From positions 1 through 24,318 of the forward strand of contig JAODBP010000317.1 in the NCBI GenBank assembly GCA_025464025.1: a stretch of 24,318 bases of DNA, in the 5' to 3' direction. Positions within the stretch are counted from its first letter, which is position 1. Each line of letters opens with the position of its first letter. The translations under genes and the position numbers were made by a program. Positions 16,249 to 22,953 of the stretch are shown piece after piece. Source of the stretch: Actinomycetes bacterium. Its GTDB lineage: Bacteria > Actinomycetota > Acidimicrobiia > Acidimicrobiales > CADCSY01. The notes under the pieces are model-generated. The model did no database searches. It worked only from the letters and a program-made list of their open reading frames with translations, and was not told where the DNA came from.

Positions 16249-17466
16249 CTACCTCGGAGGGCAGTCGGGGCTGTGACACAGGCCGTGGAGGCCGTCGACG
16301 GCGAGGCCGAGGTCGAGCGGCTCACCGCCCCAACAGGCGATGACGGCGCTGGCCGGGACCGTGGGCTCGATGGGCTCGGCCGGCATGGGCTCGCCGGCGA
16401 TGACCTCGACGCCGTCGCCTCGGAACACCCGGTGGTGCTCGTCGATGGTGAAGCCGCCCTCGTGCAGGGCGTGGTGGTGGAACCAGCAGAGCAACACGAG
16501 GTTCGGCACCTCGGTCTTGCCCCAGTCGGTCCAGTGCTTGCGGTGGTGGATCTCGACGAACCGGCGCTCGTTGCAGCCGGGCCACTGGCAGTGCCGATCT
16601 CTGGCCTTGACCGCCCGGCGGGTGGCTCGGTTGGGCATCCGGGTCTGGCGGCCGACGCCGATGGGGACGCCGTCCTTCTCGATCACCGCGACGACCGAGG
16701 CGTCACAGCCGAGCCGGCACGCGGTCTCGGGATGGAGCGGGGTGCCGCTCTCCAGCTCGGGCGCCGTGGCGCCGTCGGCGTCGACGTGGAGCACGACCAT
16801 CGTGCGCTCCGGACCCGGGCGCTCCTCGGCGCCGTGCGCGAGGAACGACTCGCAGATCACCGCGAGCGCGGCGACCCGGCGCTCCGCGATCGACACTCCC
16901 GCGGGAGTGTCTTCCACAGGGAGAGACTTGAGCGCCTCCTCGATGGCGGCATCGAAGATCGCGAGCTGCTCGGGCGGCACCAGGGCGCGGATGACGCCCA
17001 TGTCGTCGGCGTTCGTCGACGTGAAGAGCTCGGTCTTCCGCAGTCGCTCGTCCGCCGGCTTCTTCGACGCGAGATAGGCGCTCACGGTCCGATCCAACTG
17101 AGCAGCGGTCGCGGTGCGAGCGAACTCGGCCAGCTCTCCCTCGTTCTCGGGTGTCGCCACGCGGGTGAGCGCCTTCACCTTCGAGTACGAGAGTTCGCCC
17201 CGCTCGAACAGCGCCGTCGTCAGGGGGAGCGGGGTCAAGGCGTGTGCCACCCGAATGTGCTCCCTGGCGGTGACGAGCGCGGTGCCGCACCGCCAAGACA
17301 GCCAGTGGGCGCACGTCCGGGAGCCCCAGGTCTTCCAGCCCTCCCTCCGGTCGAACGCGGTGATGAGCAGGAGCCAGCGGCAGGTCGTGGCAGCGAGCTG
17401 GCCGGCGGTGGAGGTGATCTCGTGCTCCAACCGCTCCAACGGGATCTCTTGGGCATCTACGAACAT
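16249..17466 (-). CDS. DUF222 / 13E12-repeat-type HNH endonuclease protein (405 aa)
   Basis: Residues about 10-250 form the helical DUF222 region (ITAFDRREGW, HWLSWRCG, AREHIRVAHAL, FERGELSYSKVKALTRVA) found in mycobacterial REP13E12 proteins. Residues about 285-340 are an HNH nuclease: C293 and C298 in CQWPGC, FVEIHH (H307, H308), N322 and C327 in PNLVLLC, and FHHHALHEGGF. The nuclease residues look complete. ATG 17466 is chosen; a TTG six codons earlier falls in the likely promoter. An SOS-box palindrome overlaps the start and a -10 lies 7 bases upstream, implying LexA control and a leaderless mRNA. A perfect 20-bp palindrome lies inside the gene, and its 3' end is duplicated at 15437-15483. 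In mycobacteria such repeats behave like mobile elements and host a phage attachment site. Confidence 0.9.
   Translation of the reverse strand: MFVDAQEIPLERLEHEITSTAGQLAATTCRWLLLITAFDRREGWKTWGSRTCAHWLSWRCGTALVTAREHIRVAHALTPLPLTTALFERGELSYSKVKALTRVATPENEGELAEFARTATAAQLDRTVSAYLASKKPADERLRKTELFTSTNADDMGVIRALVPPEQLAIFDAAIEEALKSLPVEDTPAGVSIAERRVAALAVICESFLAHGAEERPGPERTMVVLHVDADGATAPELESGTPLHPETACRLGCDASVVAVIEKDGVPIGVGRQTRMPNRATRRAVKARDRHCQWPGCNERRFVEIHHRKHWTDWGKTEVPNLVLLCWFHHHALHEGGFTIDEHHRVFRGDGVEVIAGEPMPAEPIEPTVPASAVIACWGGEPLDLGLAVDGLHGLCHSPDCPPR
16277..16323. repeat. 47-bp direct repeat, copy B (within HNH gene 3' end)
   Basis: Partner of 15437-15483 at an exact offset of 840 bp. It codes for the C-terminal residues PLDLGLAVDGLHGLC of the HNH protein. 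The segment between the two copies contains the lower-GC two-TM gene and little else. Confidence 0.75.
16892..16911. repeat. Perfect 20-bp palindrome inside the HNH gene
   Basis: GACACTCCCG (16892-16901) is followed directly by its exact reverse complement. It lies in the region coding for EDTPAGVS, between DUF222 and HNH domains. Such a site could bind a dimeric protein or recombinase, or be a nuclease target; chance within coding constraint is possible. Confidence 0.6.
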
Positions 17467-17474
17467 GTGTTCGA
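17459..17474. promoter_or_regulatory. SOS (LexA) box overlapping the HNH start codon
   Basis: The palindrome CGAACATGTGTTCGA lies here. Against the mycobacterial consensus TCGAACNNNNGTTCGA, 11 of 12 fixed bases match; only the outermost base at 17459 differs. The box covers the ATG (17466-17464) and touches the -10 element, so bound LexA would block transcription start. Several 13E12-family genes of M. tuberculosis are LexA-regulated, which supports the call. Confidence 0.72.
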
Positions 17475-17479
17475 TTCTA
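17474..17479 (-). promoter_or_regulatory. -10 element TAGAAT for the HNH gene
   Basis: TAGAAT on the minus strand, a TANNNT match, ends 7 bases before ATG 17466, so the start codon would be at or next to the 5' end of the mRNA. It shares one base with the SOS box and lies beside the 13-bp palindrome TACCCAAAGGGTA (17478-17490). No good -35 is visible. Confidence 0.5.
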
Positions 17480-17496
17480 CCCAAAGGGTACGACGG

Positions 17497-18546
17497 TCAG
17501 CCGTGGGCGAGGCTCACCCGGACCGCATCGCGCGAGGGGTCGGAACGCGACAGCAACGACATCGCCTCGTCGATGCCGTCGAGGCCGAACACCTCGCCCC
17601 GCATCACGTCGGTGCGCACCGCGCCCGAGCGCAACAACGACACGGCCTCCGCCATCGAGTCCGGCGTGAAGCCCGAGCCGCCCAGCACGCGCAAGCCGCC
17701 GACGACGATCTTGTCGGTCACCAGCCCCGGCACCTCGGCGAAGTGCTTGAGCCCGGCCAGCAGCACGGTGCCCTGGAACCGGACCAGCTCCAAGGACAGC
17801 GGGACCGTCTGCACCGCGCTGGCGATGTCGAACACCACGTCGGCGCCCCGGCCGCCGGTGAGGTCGCGCACGGCGGCCACCGCCTCCGAGGAGTCGACCG
17901 TGAGCGTGGCGCCGATGTCGCGTGCGGCGGCCAGCCGCAGCGCATCCGACGACGTCCCCGTCACCACCACCTGCGCCGGCCGGCGGGCCAGCACCGCCTC
18001 GAGCACGGCGAGCCCCTGGTGGCCCGGGCCCTGGACCACGACGGTGTCGCCCTCCTGCACCCCGGCGATGGCCACCCAGTTGACGGCGTTGGCCAGCGGC
18101 TCGAACACGGTGAGCTCAGCGGCCGGCACGTCGTCCGGCAGCCGATGGAGCCGGGTGCCGGCGAACAGCTCCATGTACTCGCCGTAGCCGCCCCACAGCC
18201 CGACCTCACCGGCGCCGGTCATGTCGGAGTAGCCGTAGATCCGCATCGACGGGGCGATCGACAGGATCTCGTCGACCGCCACCCGGTCGCCCTCGGCCAC
18301 GCCCAACGAGGCGTCCGAAGCCAGGGCCACCACCCGGCCCACCGTCTCGTGCCCGGGCACGATCGGGAACGCCGATCCGCCCGGCACCAGCTCGACCCCG
18401 TGGAACTGGGCCACGTCGCTGCCGCACAGCCCGACCGCCTCGACCTGGAGCACGGCACCACCCGGCGGCGGCGTCGGCACCGCGAAGTCCCGCACCTCGT
18501 AGCGCCCGTCGCCCAGGAACACCGCAGCCCGGCACGTGTCAGCCAT
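17497..18546 (-). CDS. Zinc-type medium-chain alcohol dehydrogenase (349 aa)
   Basis: An MDR-family dehydrogenase. Catalytic zinc ligands are visible: C41 in GLCGSD, H66 and E67 in PGHE, and E149 in VFEPLANAV. The four structural-zinc cysteines are absent; that loop is VDEILSIAPSMRIYGYSDM. The cofactor loop is VVQGPGHQG (about 171-178), a GxGxxG form. It probably oxidises a secondary alcohol or polyol with NAD(P). The ATG at 18546 is 42 bp from the divergent TetR gene, a common repressor-target layout. It precedes the HNH gene by 30 bp on the same strand, but that gene has its own promoter. Substrate unknown. Confidence 0.87.
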   Translation of the reverse strand: MADTCRAAVFLGDGRYEVRDFAVPTPPPGGAVLQVEAVGLCGSDVAQFHGVELVPGGSAFPIVPGHETVGRVVALASDASLGVAEGDRVAVDEILSIAPSMRIYGYSDMTGAGEVGLWGGYGEYMELFAGTRLHRLPDDVPAAELTVFEPLANAVNWVAIAGVQEGDTVVVQGPGHQGLAVLEAVLARRPAQVVVTGTSSDALRLAAARDIGATLTVDSSEAVAAVRDLTGGRGADVVFDIASAVQTVPLSLELVRFQGTVLLAGLKHFAEVPGLVTDKIVVGGLRVLGGSGFTPDSMAEAVSLLRSGAVRTDVMRGEVFGLDGIDEAMSLLSRSDPSRDAVRVSLAHG

Positions 18547-18588
18547 TCCATCCCCCCGAGGTCGGTCGAACTCGATCAGTCTGGTGCC

Positions 18589-19161
18589 GTGGCAGCACCG
18601 GTGGGCATCTCACGAGCGCAGGTGGTCGACGCGGCCGTCGCCGTGCTCGAGGAGAAGGGCCGCGTCGACGCCGTGGCCCTGCGCGAGGTGGCGGCCCGCC
18701 TCGGCGTGCGCACCCAGTCGCTCTACGCCCACGTCGACGGGGCGACCGGCCTGCGCCACGCCCTCGCCCTGCGGGCGCACGAGGCCCTCGCCGAGCACCT
18801 CGCCGCCGCGGCCCAGGGCAAGGTGGGCGCGCCCGCCGTCGAGGCGATCGTGCGGGCCTACTACGCCTTCGCCATCGAGCGCCCCGGCCTCTACGACGCC
18901 TCGCTGCGCCCACCCGGCGACGACGAGGCCATGATCGAGGTCACCAACGCCGTCACCCGCCCGCTCAACCAGGTGCTCCGGGCCTATGGCCTCGACGACG
19001 AGGCCGCCGTCCACTGGTACCGGGTCGTGTTCGCCGGCGTGCACGGCTTCGCCAGCCTCCAGCGCGACGGGCTCTTCACCTACCCCGGTGATCCGGAGGA
19101 GTCGCTCGGCCACATGATCGACGCCTTCGTGCACCAGATCGAGGCCGACGTCAGCGCCTGA
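18589..19161 (+). CDS. TetR-family regulator (190 aa)
   Basis: The N-terminal HTH spans about 7-52 (SRAQVVDAAVAVLEEKG, then VALREVAARLGVRTQSLYAHVDG with the recognition helix TQSLYAHV). The C-terminal ligand domain resembles the WHG type, with WYRVVFAGVHGFASLQRDGLF near the end. GTG 18589 is the most upstream sensible start; GTG 18601 is an alternative. Divergent from the dehydrogenase gene and convergent, with an 11-bp overlap, with the P450 gene that ends the five-gene operon. It may control the dehydrogenase, itself, or the operon through the palindrome at 22918-22938; which is unproven. Confidence 0.85.
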   Translation: MAAPVGISRAQVVDAAVAVLEEKGRVDAVALREVAARLGVRTQSLYAHVDGATGLRHALALRAHEALAEHLAAAAQGKVGAPAVEAIVRAYYAFAIERPGLYDASLRPPGDDEAMIEVTNAVTRPLNQVLRAYGLDDEAAVHWYRVVFAGVHGFASLQRDGLFTYPGDPEESLGHMIDAFVHQIEADVSA

Positions 19162-20317
19162 CGAGCCGCACCGGGATCGGGGCGTGCCCGAGGTTCCCGG
19201 GCACCGGCGGGTACACCGCCCCGTCGACCAGCTCGATCGACGCCACACGGTCGAGCATGGCCTCGACGGCGGCGACCGCCTCCAGCCGGGCCAGCGTGGC
19301 GCCGGGGCACACGTGCGAGCCGGCGCCGAACGCCAGGTGGTCGCGCGGCTCGGGCCGGTCGAGGCGGAACGACTCGGGGTCGTCGTAGAGCGCCTCGTCG
19401 CGGTTGGCCGAGGCCACGCCGACCTCGACCCACTCGCCGGGCTCGATGGTGATGCCGCCGACCTCGGCCGGGCGCATGACGCGCCGGGTCGTGCGCTGGA
19501 CCGGGGCGTCGTGGCGCAGCGACTCCTCGACGTAGGTGGGCACCAGCGACCGGTCGTCGCCGAGCTGGGCGAAGAGCGCCGGCTCCATGGCCACGCGCTG
19601 CACCACGTGGGTGAGCAGGCCTCGGGTCGTGTGGACCCCGGCCATCACCATGAAGTGGAGGTGGGTGACGATCTCGGTGTCGGTGAGCGGGGCGCCCTCG
19701 ACCTCGGCCTCCAGCAGCAGGCGGAAGATGTGGTTCGTGGGCTCGACCCGCTGCTGGCGGACCAGGCCGGCGAACCAGGTGTGGATCGGCGGCCCGTCGA
19801 TCCCCGGGGTGGCCGGGCGGGTCATCAGCGTGCCCTCGGCCGACCACTGCATGAAGAGGTCGGCGGTCTCGGCCGGCAGGTCCATGAGGTGGGCGATCAC
19901 CCGGCCGGGGATCGGCGCGGCGTACATCGCCAGGTCGGCGTCGGTGCCGACCATCGGCTCGAGCAGCTCGTCGCAGATGGCCCGCACCGTCGGCTCGGCC
20001 TCCCGCACCCGGTGGGGGCCGAAGCAGGCGTTGTAGATGCGGCGCACCTGGCCGTGCCTGGGTTCCATCAGCTCGGACAGGAAGAGCTGGTCGTCGGGGA
20101 TGGCCTCGAAGCCGGGCAACCCGGTGATGGGCCCCAGGTCGGCCCGGAAGCCGTCGACGTCCTTGAGCGCAGCCTCGGCGTCGGCCCGCTTCGACAGGTA
20201 CCAGGCGCCGTTCGCCGTCTTCGACACCGGGCACTGCGAGCGCAGGTCGGCCAGCAGCTGGAACGGCACGCCGTCGACGAGGTGGGCCGGGTCGTAGGGG
20301 TCGAACACCCGGTCCAT
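19151..20317 (-). CDS. Cytochrome P450 (388 aa)
   Basis: A soluble bacterial class P450 of usual length. Heme-binding loop FGAGSHVCPG with C337; ExxR at E265-R268 (ESLR); the I-helix reads MAGVHTTRG, where the normally acidic residue before TT is His229. Loss of that acid affects proton delivery in many P450s, so chemistry may be atypical. ATG 20317 shares its A with the stop of the small CxxC gene (TGATG), making it the last gene of a five-gene coupled unit. That unit includes an SDR and a UGSC protein but no obvious ferredoxin; the neighbouring NifU-like protein is the only nearby metal-cluster candidate. Substrate may be a lipid, steroid or terpene-like compound; this is inference. Confidence 0.93.
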   Translation of the reverse strand: MDRVFDPYDPAHLVDGVPFQLLADLRSQCPVSKTANGAWYLSKRADAEAALKDVDGFRADLGPITGLPGFEAIPDDQLFLSELMEPRHGQVRRIYNACFGPHRVREAEPTVRAICDELLEPMVGTDADLAMYAAPIPGRVIAHLMDLPAETADLFMQWSAEGTLMTRPATPGIDGPPIHTWFAGLVRQQRVEPTNHIFRLLLEAEVEGAPLTDTEIVTHLHFMVMAGVHTTRGLLTHVVQRVAMEPALFAQLGDDRSLVPTYVEESLRHDAPVQRTTRRVMRPAEVGGITIEPGEWVEVGVASANRDEALYDDPESFRLDRPEPRDHLAFGAGSHVCPGATLARLEAVAAVEAMLDRVASIELVDGAVYPPVPGNLGHAPIPVRLVRR

Positions 20318-20529
20318 CAGGACTCCCGGGGATCGTCGATCTGGACGGTGACGCCCAGCAGCTTCGACGAGACCTCCTCGAGCACGCCCTTGGGCATCAC
20401 GCACTCGGCGCACTCGGCGTCCTCCAGGATGAGCCGGAGGTGGACCGACGAGCCGTCGTCGGACAGCACCTCGATGTCGCCGCCGTCGAGCTGGATGAGA
20501 TCACGAACCGGGGAGATGTCGACGGTCAC
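20317..20529 (-). CDS. NifU-like small CxxC protein (70 aa)
   Basis: Starting from GTG 20529, which overlaps the SDR stop as GTGA, the protein reads like the C-terminal Nfu domain: ISPVRDLIQLDGGDIEVLS matches the 'LQxDGGDIEL' block, and VHLRLILEDAECAECVMPKG carries a CxxC (C40, C43) at the place where Nfu domains bind an Fe-S cluster. The length, about 70 aa, equals one such domain. Longer frames upstream add only Arg/His-rich shadow sequence. Lying between an SDR and a P450 in a coupled operon, it could assemble or carry a cluster for redox partners. The match is by eye; a non-cluster thiol role is possible. Confidence 0.7.
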   Translation of the reverse strand: MTVDISPVRDLIQLDGGDIEVLSDDGSSVHLRLILEDAECAECVMPKGVLEEVSSKLLGVTVQIDDPRES

Positions 20530-21317
20530 TTGGGCTCCAGGTTGGCGGGCCGGGTGCGGGACAGGTGCGCACCGGCGTCGGCGAGGATGAGCTGGCCGGT
20601 GATGCACCGGGCCAGGTCGCTGGTGAGGAACACGGTGAGGCGGGCCAGCTCGTCGTGCTCGACCATCCGCCGCAGCGGCGTCGACTCGACGATGGCGGCG
20701 ACGTGGGAGTCGTCGAACACCTCGGCCACCTTCTCGGTGATGGTCGTGCCGGGCGCGATGGCGATGACCCGGATGCCCCGCGGGCCGAGCTCGACGGCCA
20801 TCGACGTGGTGAGGTGGCTGATGGCGGCCTTGGCCGCGGCGTAGGCCGAGTTGTAGGGCGACGGCCGGGTCGTCTCGCCCGACGACACGTTGACGATCAC
20901 GCCGCCCTCGGTCATCACCCGGGCCTGGGCCGCGCCGGCCAGGGCGGTGATGATCAGGTTCTGGTCGACGACGTCGCGCCAGTAGGCGCCGTCCATCTCG
21001 GTGAACAGGGCCGTGCCTCGACCGGGCGGGAGCATGCCGACGTTGTTGACGGCGATGTCGAGGTGGCCGAGCAGGCGCACCGACTCGTCGACGAGGAACT
21101 GGAGGGCGGTGTCGTCGCGGGCGTCGGCGATGACGGCGTGGGCCGTGCCGCCCTCCGAGCGGATCTCGGCCACGACGGCGTCGGCCTTGTCCTGGCGGAT
21201 GTCGTGCACGACCACCTCGGCCCCGGCCCGGGCCAGCCAGCGGGCGATCTCGCGCCCGATGCCCGCACCCGAACCGGTGACGAGTGCCCCCCGGCCGGAA
21301 TGGTCGATCTCGATCAA
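20526..21317 (-). CDS. Short-chain dehydrogenase/reductase (263 aa)
   Basis: A classical SDR: cofactor motif TGSGAGIG (14-21), D39 after the second strand suggesting NAD preference, NNVG (91-94) in place of NNAG, catalytic serines in VNVSS (S145/S146), and YAAAK (Y159, K163). Start is TTG 21317, overlapping the UGSC stop as TTGA; no ATG or GTG fits before the first Rossmann strand. The stop overlaps the GTG of the small CxxC gene. Likely oxidises or reduces a hydroxyl/keto group of the operon's substrate. The C-terminal tail (AGAHLSRTRPANLEPK) is slightly extended. Confidence 0.92.
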   Translation of the reverse strand: MIEIDHSGRGALVTGSGAGIGREIARWLARAGAEVVVHDIRQDKADAVVAEIRSEGGTAHAVIADARDDTALQFLVDESVRLLGHLDIAVNNVGMLPPGRGTALFTEMDGAYWRDVVDQNLIITALAGAAQARVMTEGGVIVNVSSGETTRPSPYNSAYAAAKAAISHLTTSMAVELGPRGIRVIAIAPGTTITEKVAEVFDDSHVAAIVESTPLRRMVEHDELARLTVFLTSDLARCITGQLILADAGAHLSRTRPANLEPK

Positions 21318-21862
21318 GACCCGGTGGTGAAGAGCGAGATGAGGCGGTCGGCGGCGGCGTCGGCCCACTGGTGCAGCGTCGGCTCGTCGGTGCCGCCGAT
21401 GGGGTGGGGGAGGACGAGCTTGCGCACGTCGGCCAGGCCGAACGACGCCGACAGGGTGACGGCGATGGGCTCGAACTTCGTGGTGGTGACCACGACGGCC
21501 GGCTTGCCGGCCTTCTCGAGCTCGATGGCGTCGTGCACCGAGTAGGCCGTGCACGAGCCGCAGTCGGCCGCGCCGGTGATGACCACGTCGGCCTCGGCGA
21601 GGAGGCGGTCGAAGATGTCGGGCGCGACCGGGATGGCGGCGTTGGCCGACAGGCCCTGCGGACCCTTCTTCGTCACCAGCGACACCTCGGCACCGGTGCG
21701 GGCGGCGAGCGTCTCGGCCGCCCGCCTCATCACCACGCCGGCGTTGGGCTTGCCGTTGTCGAGCACGGCGATGCGCAGGCCGGCCAGCGACTTCGGCGAC
21801 GGGGCCAACGTCGACATCTCCGGCCCGGGGGCCGAGTCGGGGAGGTACACCTTCGTCGACAT
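21314..21862 (-). CDS. UGSC-family protein, cysteine form (182 aa)
   Basis: The motif AADCGSCT places Cys101 where selenoprotein members have selenocysteine (UGSC), with C104 as the resolving cysteine; the codon is TGC, so this is the Cys form. Around it are a Rossmann-like start GLRIAVLDNGKPNAG (29-42), EVSLVTKKG, ADVVITGAADCGSC, and PAVVVTTTKFEP. Such proteins are thought to be redox or glycine/betaine-reductase-like enzymes, but the reaction is not established. ATG 21862 is chosen over ATG 21868 because GGAGGG sits 6 bases before it. It begins 2 bases after the stop of the 344-aa gene and overlaps the SDR by TTGA, so the two upstream proteins probably act together. Confidence 0.78.
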   Translation of the reverse strand: MSTKVYLPDSAPGPEMSTLAPSPKSLAGLRIAVLDNGKPNAGVVMRRAAETLAARTGAEVSLVTKKGPQGLSANAAIPVAPDIFDRLLAEADVVITGAADCGSCTAYSVHDAIELEKAGKPAVVVTTTKFEPIAVTLSASFGLADVRKLVLPHPIGGTDEPTLHQWADAAADRLISLFTTGS

Positions 21863-21864
21863 GG

Positions 21865-22899
21865 TCATCCCTCCACGGGGAGCGTGACGCTCCGGGTCAT
21901 GCCCCACGAGGGGACGACGAGCGAGTGCTTGCCGGGGCCGCCGGCCACGACCACCCGGATGTTGTCAGGCTCGGCCGTCATCGGGAGGAGGTGGTCGTCG
22001 TCGACGATCTTCATCCACTGCGACCAGGCCAGCTCCTCGAAGTGGCGGCGGAAGACGTGGGCCGGCATCCGGGCGTGGTCGAACAGGTACGACTGCACGT
22101 CCTTGCGGGTCATGGCTCGCTGGGCGAGTGACGCGGCGTGCTCGGGGCCGAGGACGATGAAGAACTCGGCCTGGCTGATCGGCGCGTTGTTCATGCCGAG
22201 CGAGGTCATGGCCGAGGCGATCTTGTCGAGGATGAGGGCCGGGTCGCCGGCCGCCTCGGCGTCGTGCACGTTGTGGGGGCCCTCACCGCAGTGGACGGTC
22301 ACCGCGCTCGGGGCATCGACGCCCCGGCTGCGGGCGTAGGACTCCCACGGCGACTCGTCGATGTTCTCCGCCGCGCAGAACGTGTACTTGGCCGGCTGGC
22401 CGTGGGTCGACGCGTCGCCGAACCCGGGCTTGGCCCCGGCCACGTGGAGCATGACCAGGCGCACGGCCCGGCCGACGGTGGCGTTGGCCCGGTTGCCGGG
22501 GCCGAAGCAGCCGACGCCGCCGTGGAAGCCCGCGGTCCGGGCGATCTCGCCGTGCACGAGGACCATCGGGGCGACGATGTGGGTGGTGGCGTTGACGCCG
22601 CGGATGTTGACCTCGGGCTGGGCCAGGGCCCGCAGGGCGGTGAGCACCACCGGGAAGACCTCGGGCCGGCAGCCGGCCAGCACGGCGTTGATGGCGACGA
22701 CCCGCCGGGTCACGATCCCGGCCCGGGGCTGGAGGGTGAACAGCACCTCGTCGGGGTCGCCGGCGGCGTGGGTGAGCATCTCCTCCACCCGCTCCGGCGT
22801 GGGCGCCACCACCGGCAGCCCGTCGCCCATGCCCCGGTCCTCCAGGAAGTCGACGTAGTCCCCGTCGATCTCCACCAGCTCGGCGTCGTACGTCGTCAA
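21865..22899 (-). CDS. UGSC-associated protein of unknown function (344 aa)
   Basis: I cannot name this family. It is soluble and has distinct motifs: RGMGDGLPVVAPTPE near the start, LAGCRPEVFPVVLTAL (about 75-89), IVAPMVLVHG, GVGCFGPGNRANATVGRA (about 128-145), FGDASTHGQPAKYTFCAAEN and ESPWESYA. Four cysteines (C77, C131, C175 and one in VTVHCGEG) lie in conserved-looking blocks, suggesting metal or redox chemistry. Start is TTG 22899 with a GAGGGGG stretch just upstream. It is first in the operon and directly precedes the UGSC gene, and from memory such proteins recur beside UGSC genes. The operator-like palindrome at 22918-22938 lies immediately upstream. Confidence 0.68.
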   Translation of the reverse strand: MTTYDAELVEIDGDYVDFLEDRGMGDGLPVVAPTPERVEEMLTHAAGDPDEVLFTLQPRAGIVTRRVVAINAVLAGCRPEVFPVVLTALRALAQPEVNIRGVNATTHIVAPMVLVHGEIARTAGFHGGVGCFGPGNRANATVGRAVRLVMLHVAGAKPGFGDASTHGQPAKYTFCAAENIDESPWESYARSRGVDAPSAVTVHCGEGPHNVHDAEAAGDPALILDKIASAMTSLGMNNAPISQAEFFIVLGPEHAASLAQRAMTRKDVQSYLFDHARMPAHVFRRHFEELAWSQWMKIVDDDHLLPMTAEPDNIRVVVAGGPGKHSLVVPSWGMTRSVTLPVEG

Positions 22900-22917
22900 C
22901 CCGTCCCCCTCGCGTTA

Positions 22918-22938
22918 GAGTCTGAACCTATCAGACTC
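22918..22938. promoter_or_regulatory. Perfect 8+5+8 palindrome, probable repressor operator
   Basis: GAGTCTGA (22918-22925) and TCAGACTC (22931-22938) are exact inverted copies around ACCTA. It lies in the 54-bp gap between the divergent 344-aa gene and enoyl-CoA hydratase gene, and covers a minus-strand TAGGTT that could be the operon's -10. Size and place fit a TetR-type operator controlling both directions. Confidence 0.62.
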
Positions 22939-22953
22939 GACTACCTTGCGGCC

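Noticed and set aside
16141..18588. Long plus-strand frame joined to the TetR gene (1006 codons in all)
   Set aside because: Only the last 190 codons have TetR features; the rest is antisense to the HNH and dehydrogenase genes.
21557..21568. Possible selenocysteine in the UGSC protein
   Set aside because: The codon at the U position is TGC (Cys), and no in-frame TGA with a downstream SECIS-like element is needed to explain the gene.
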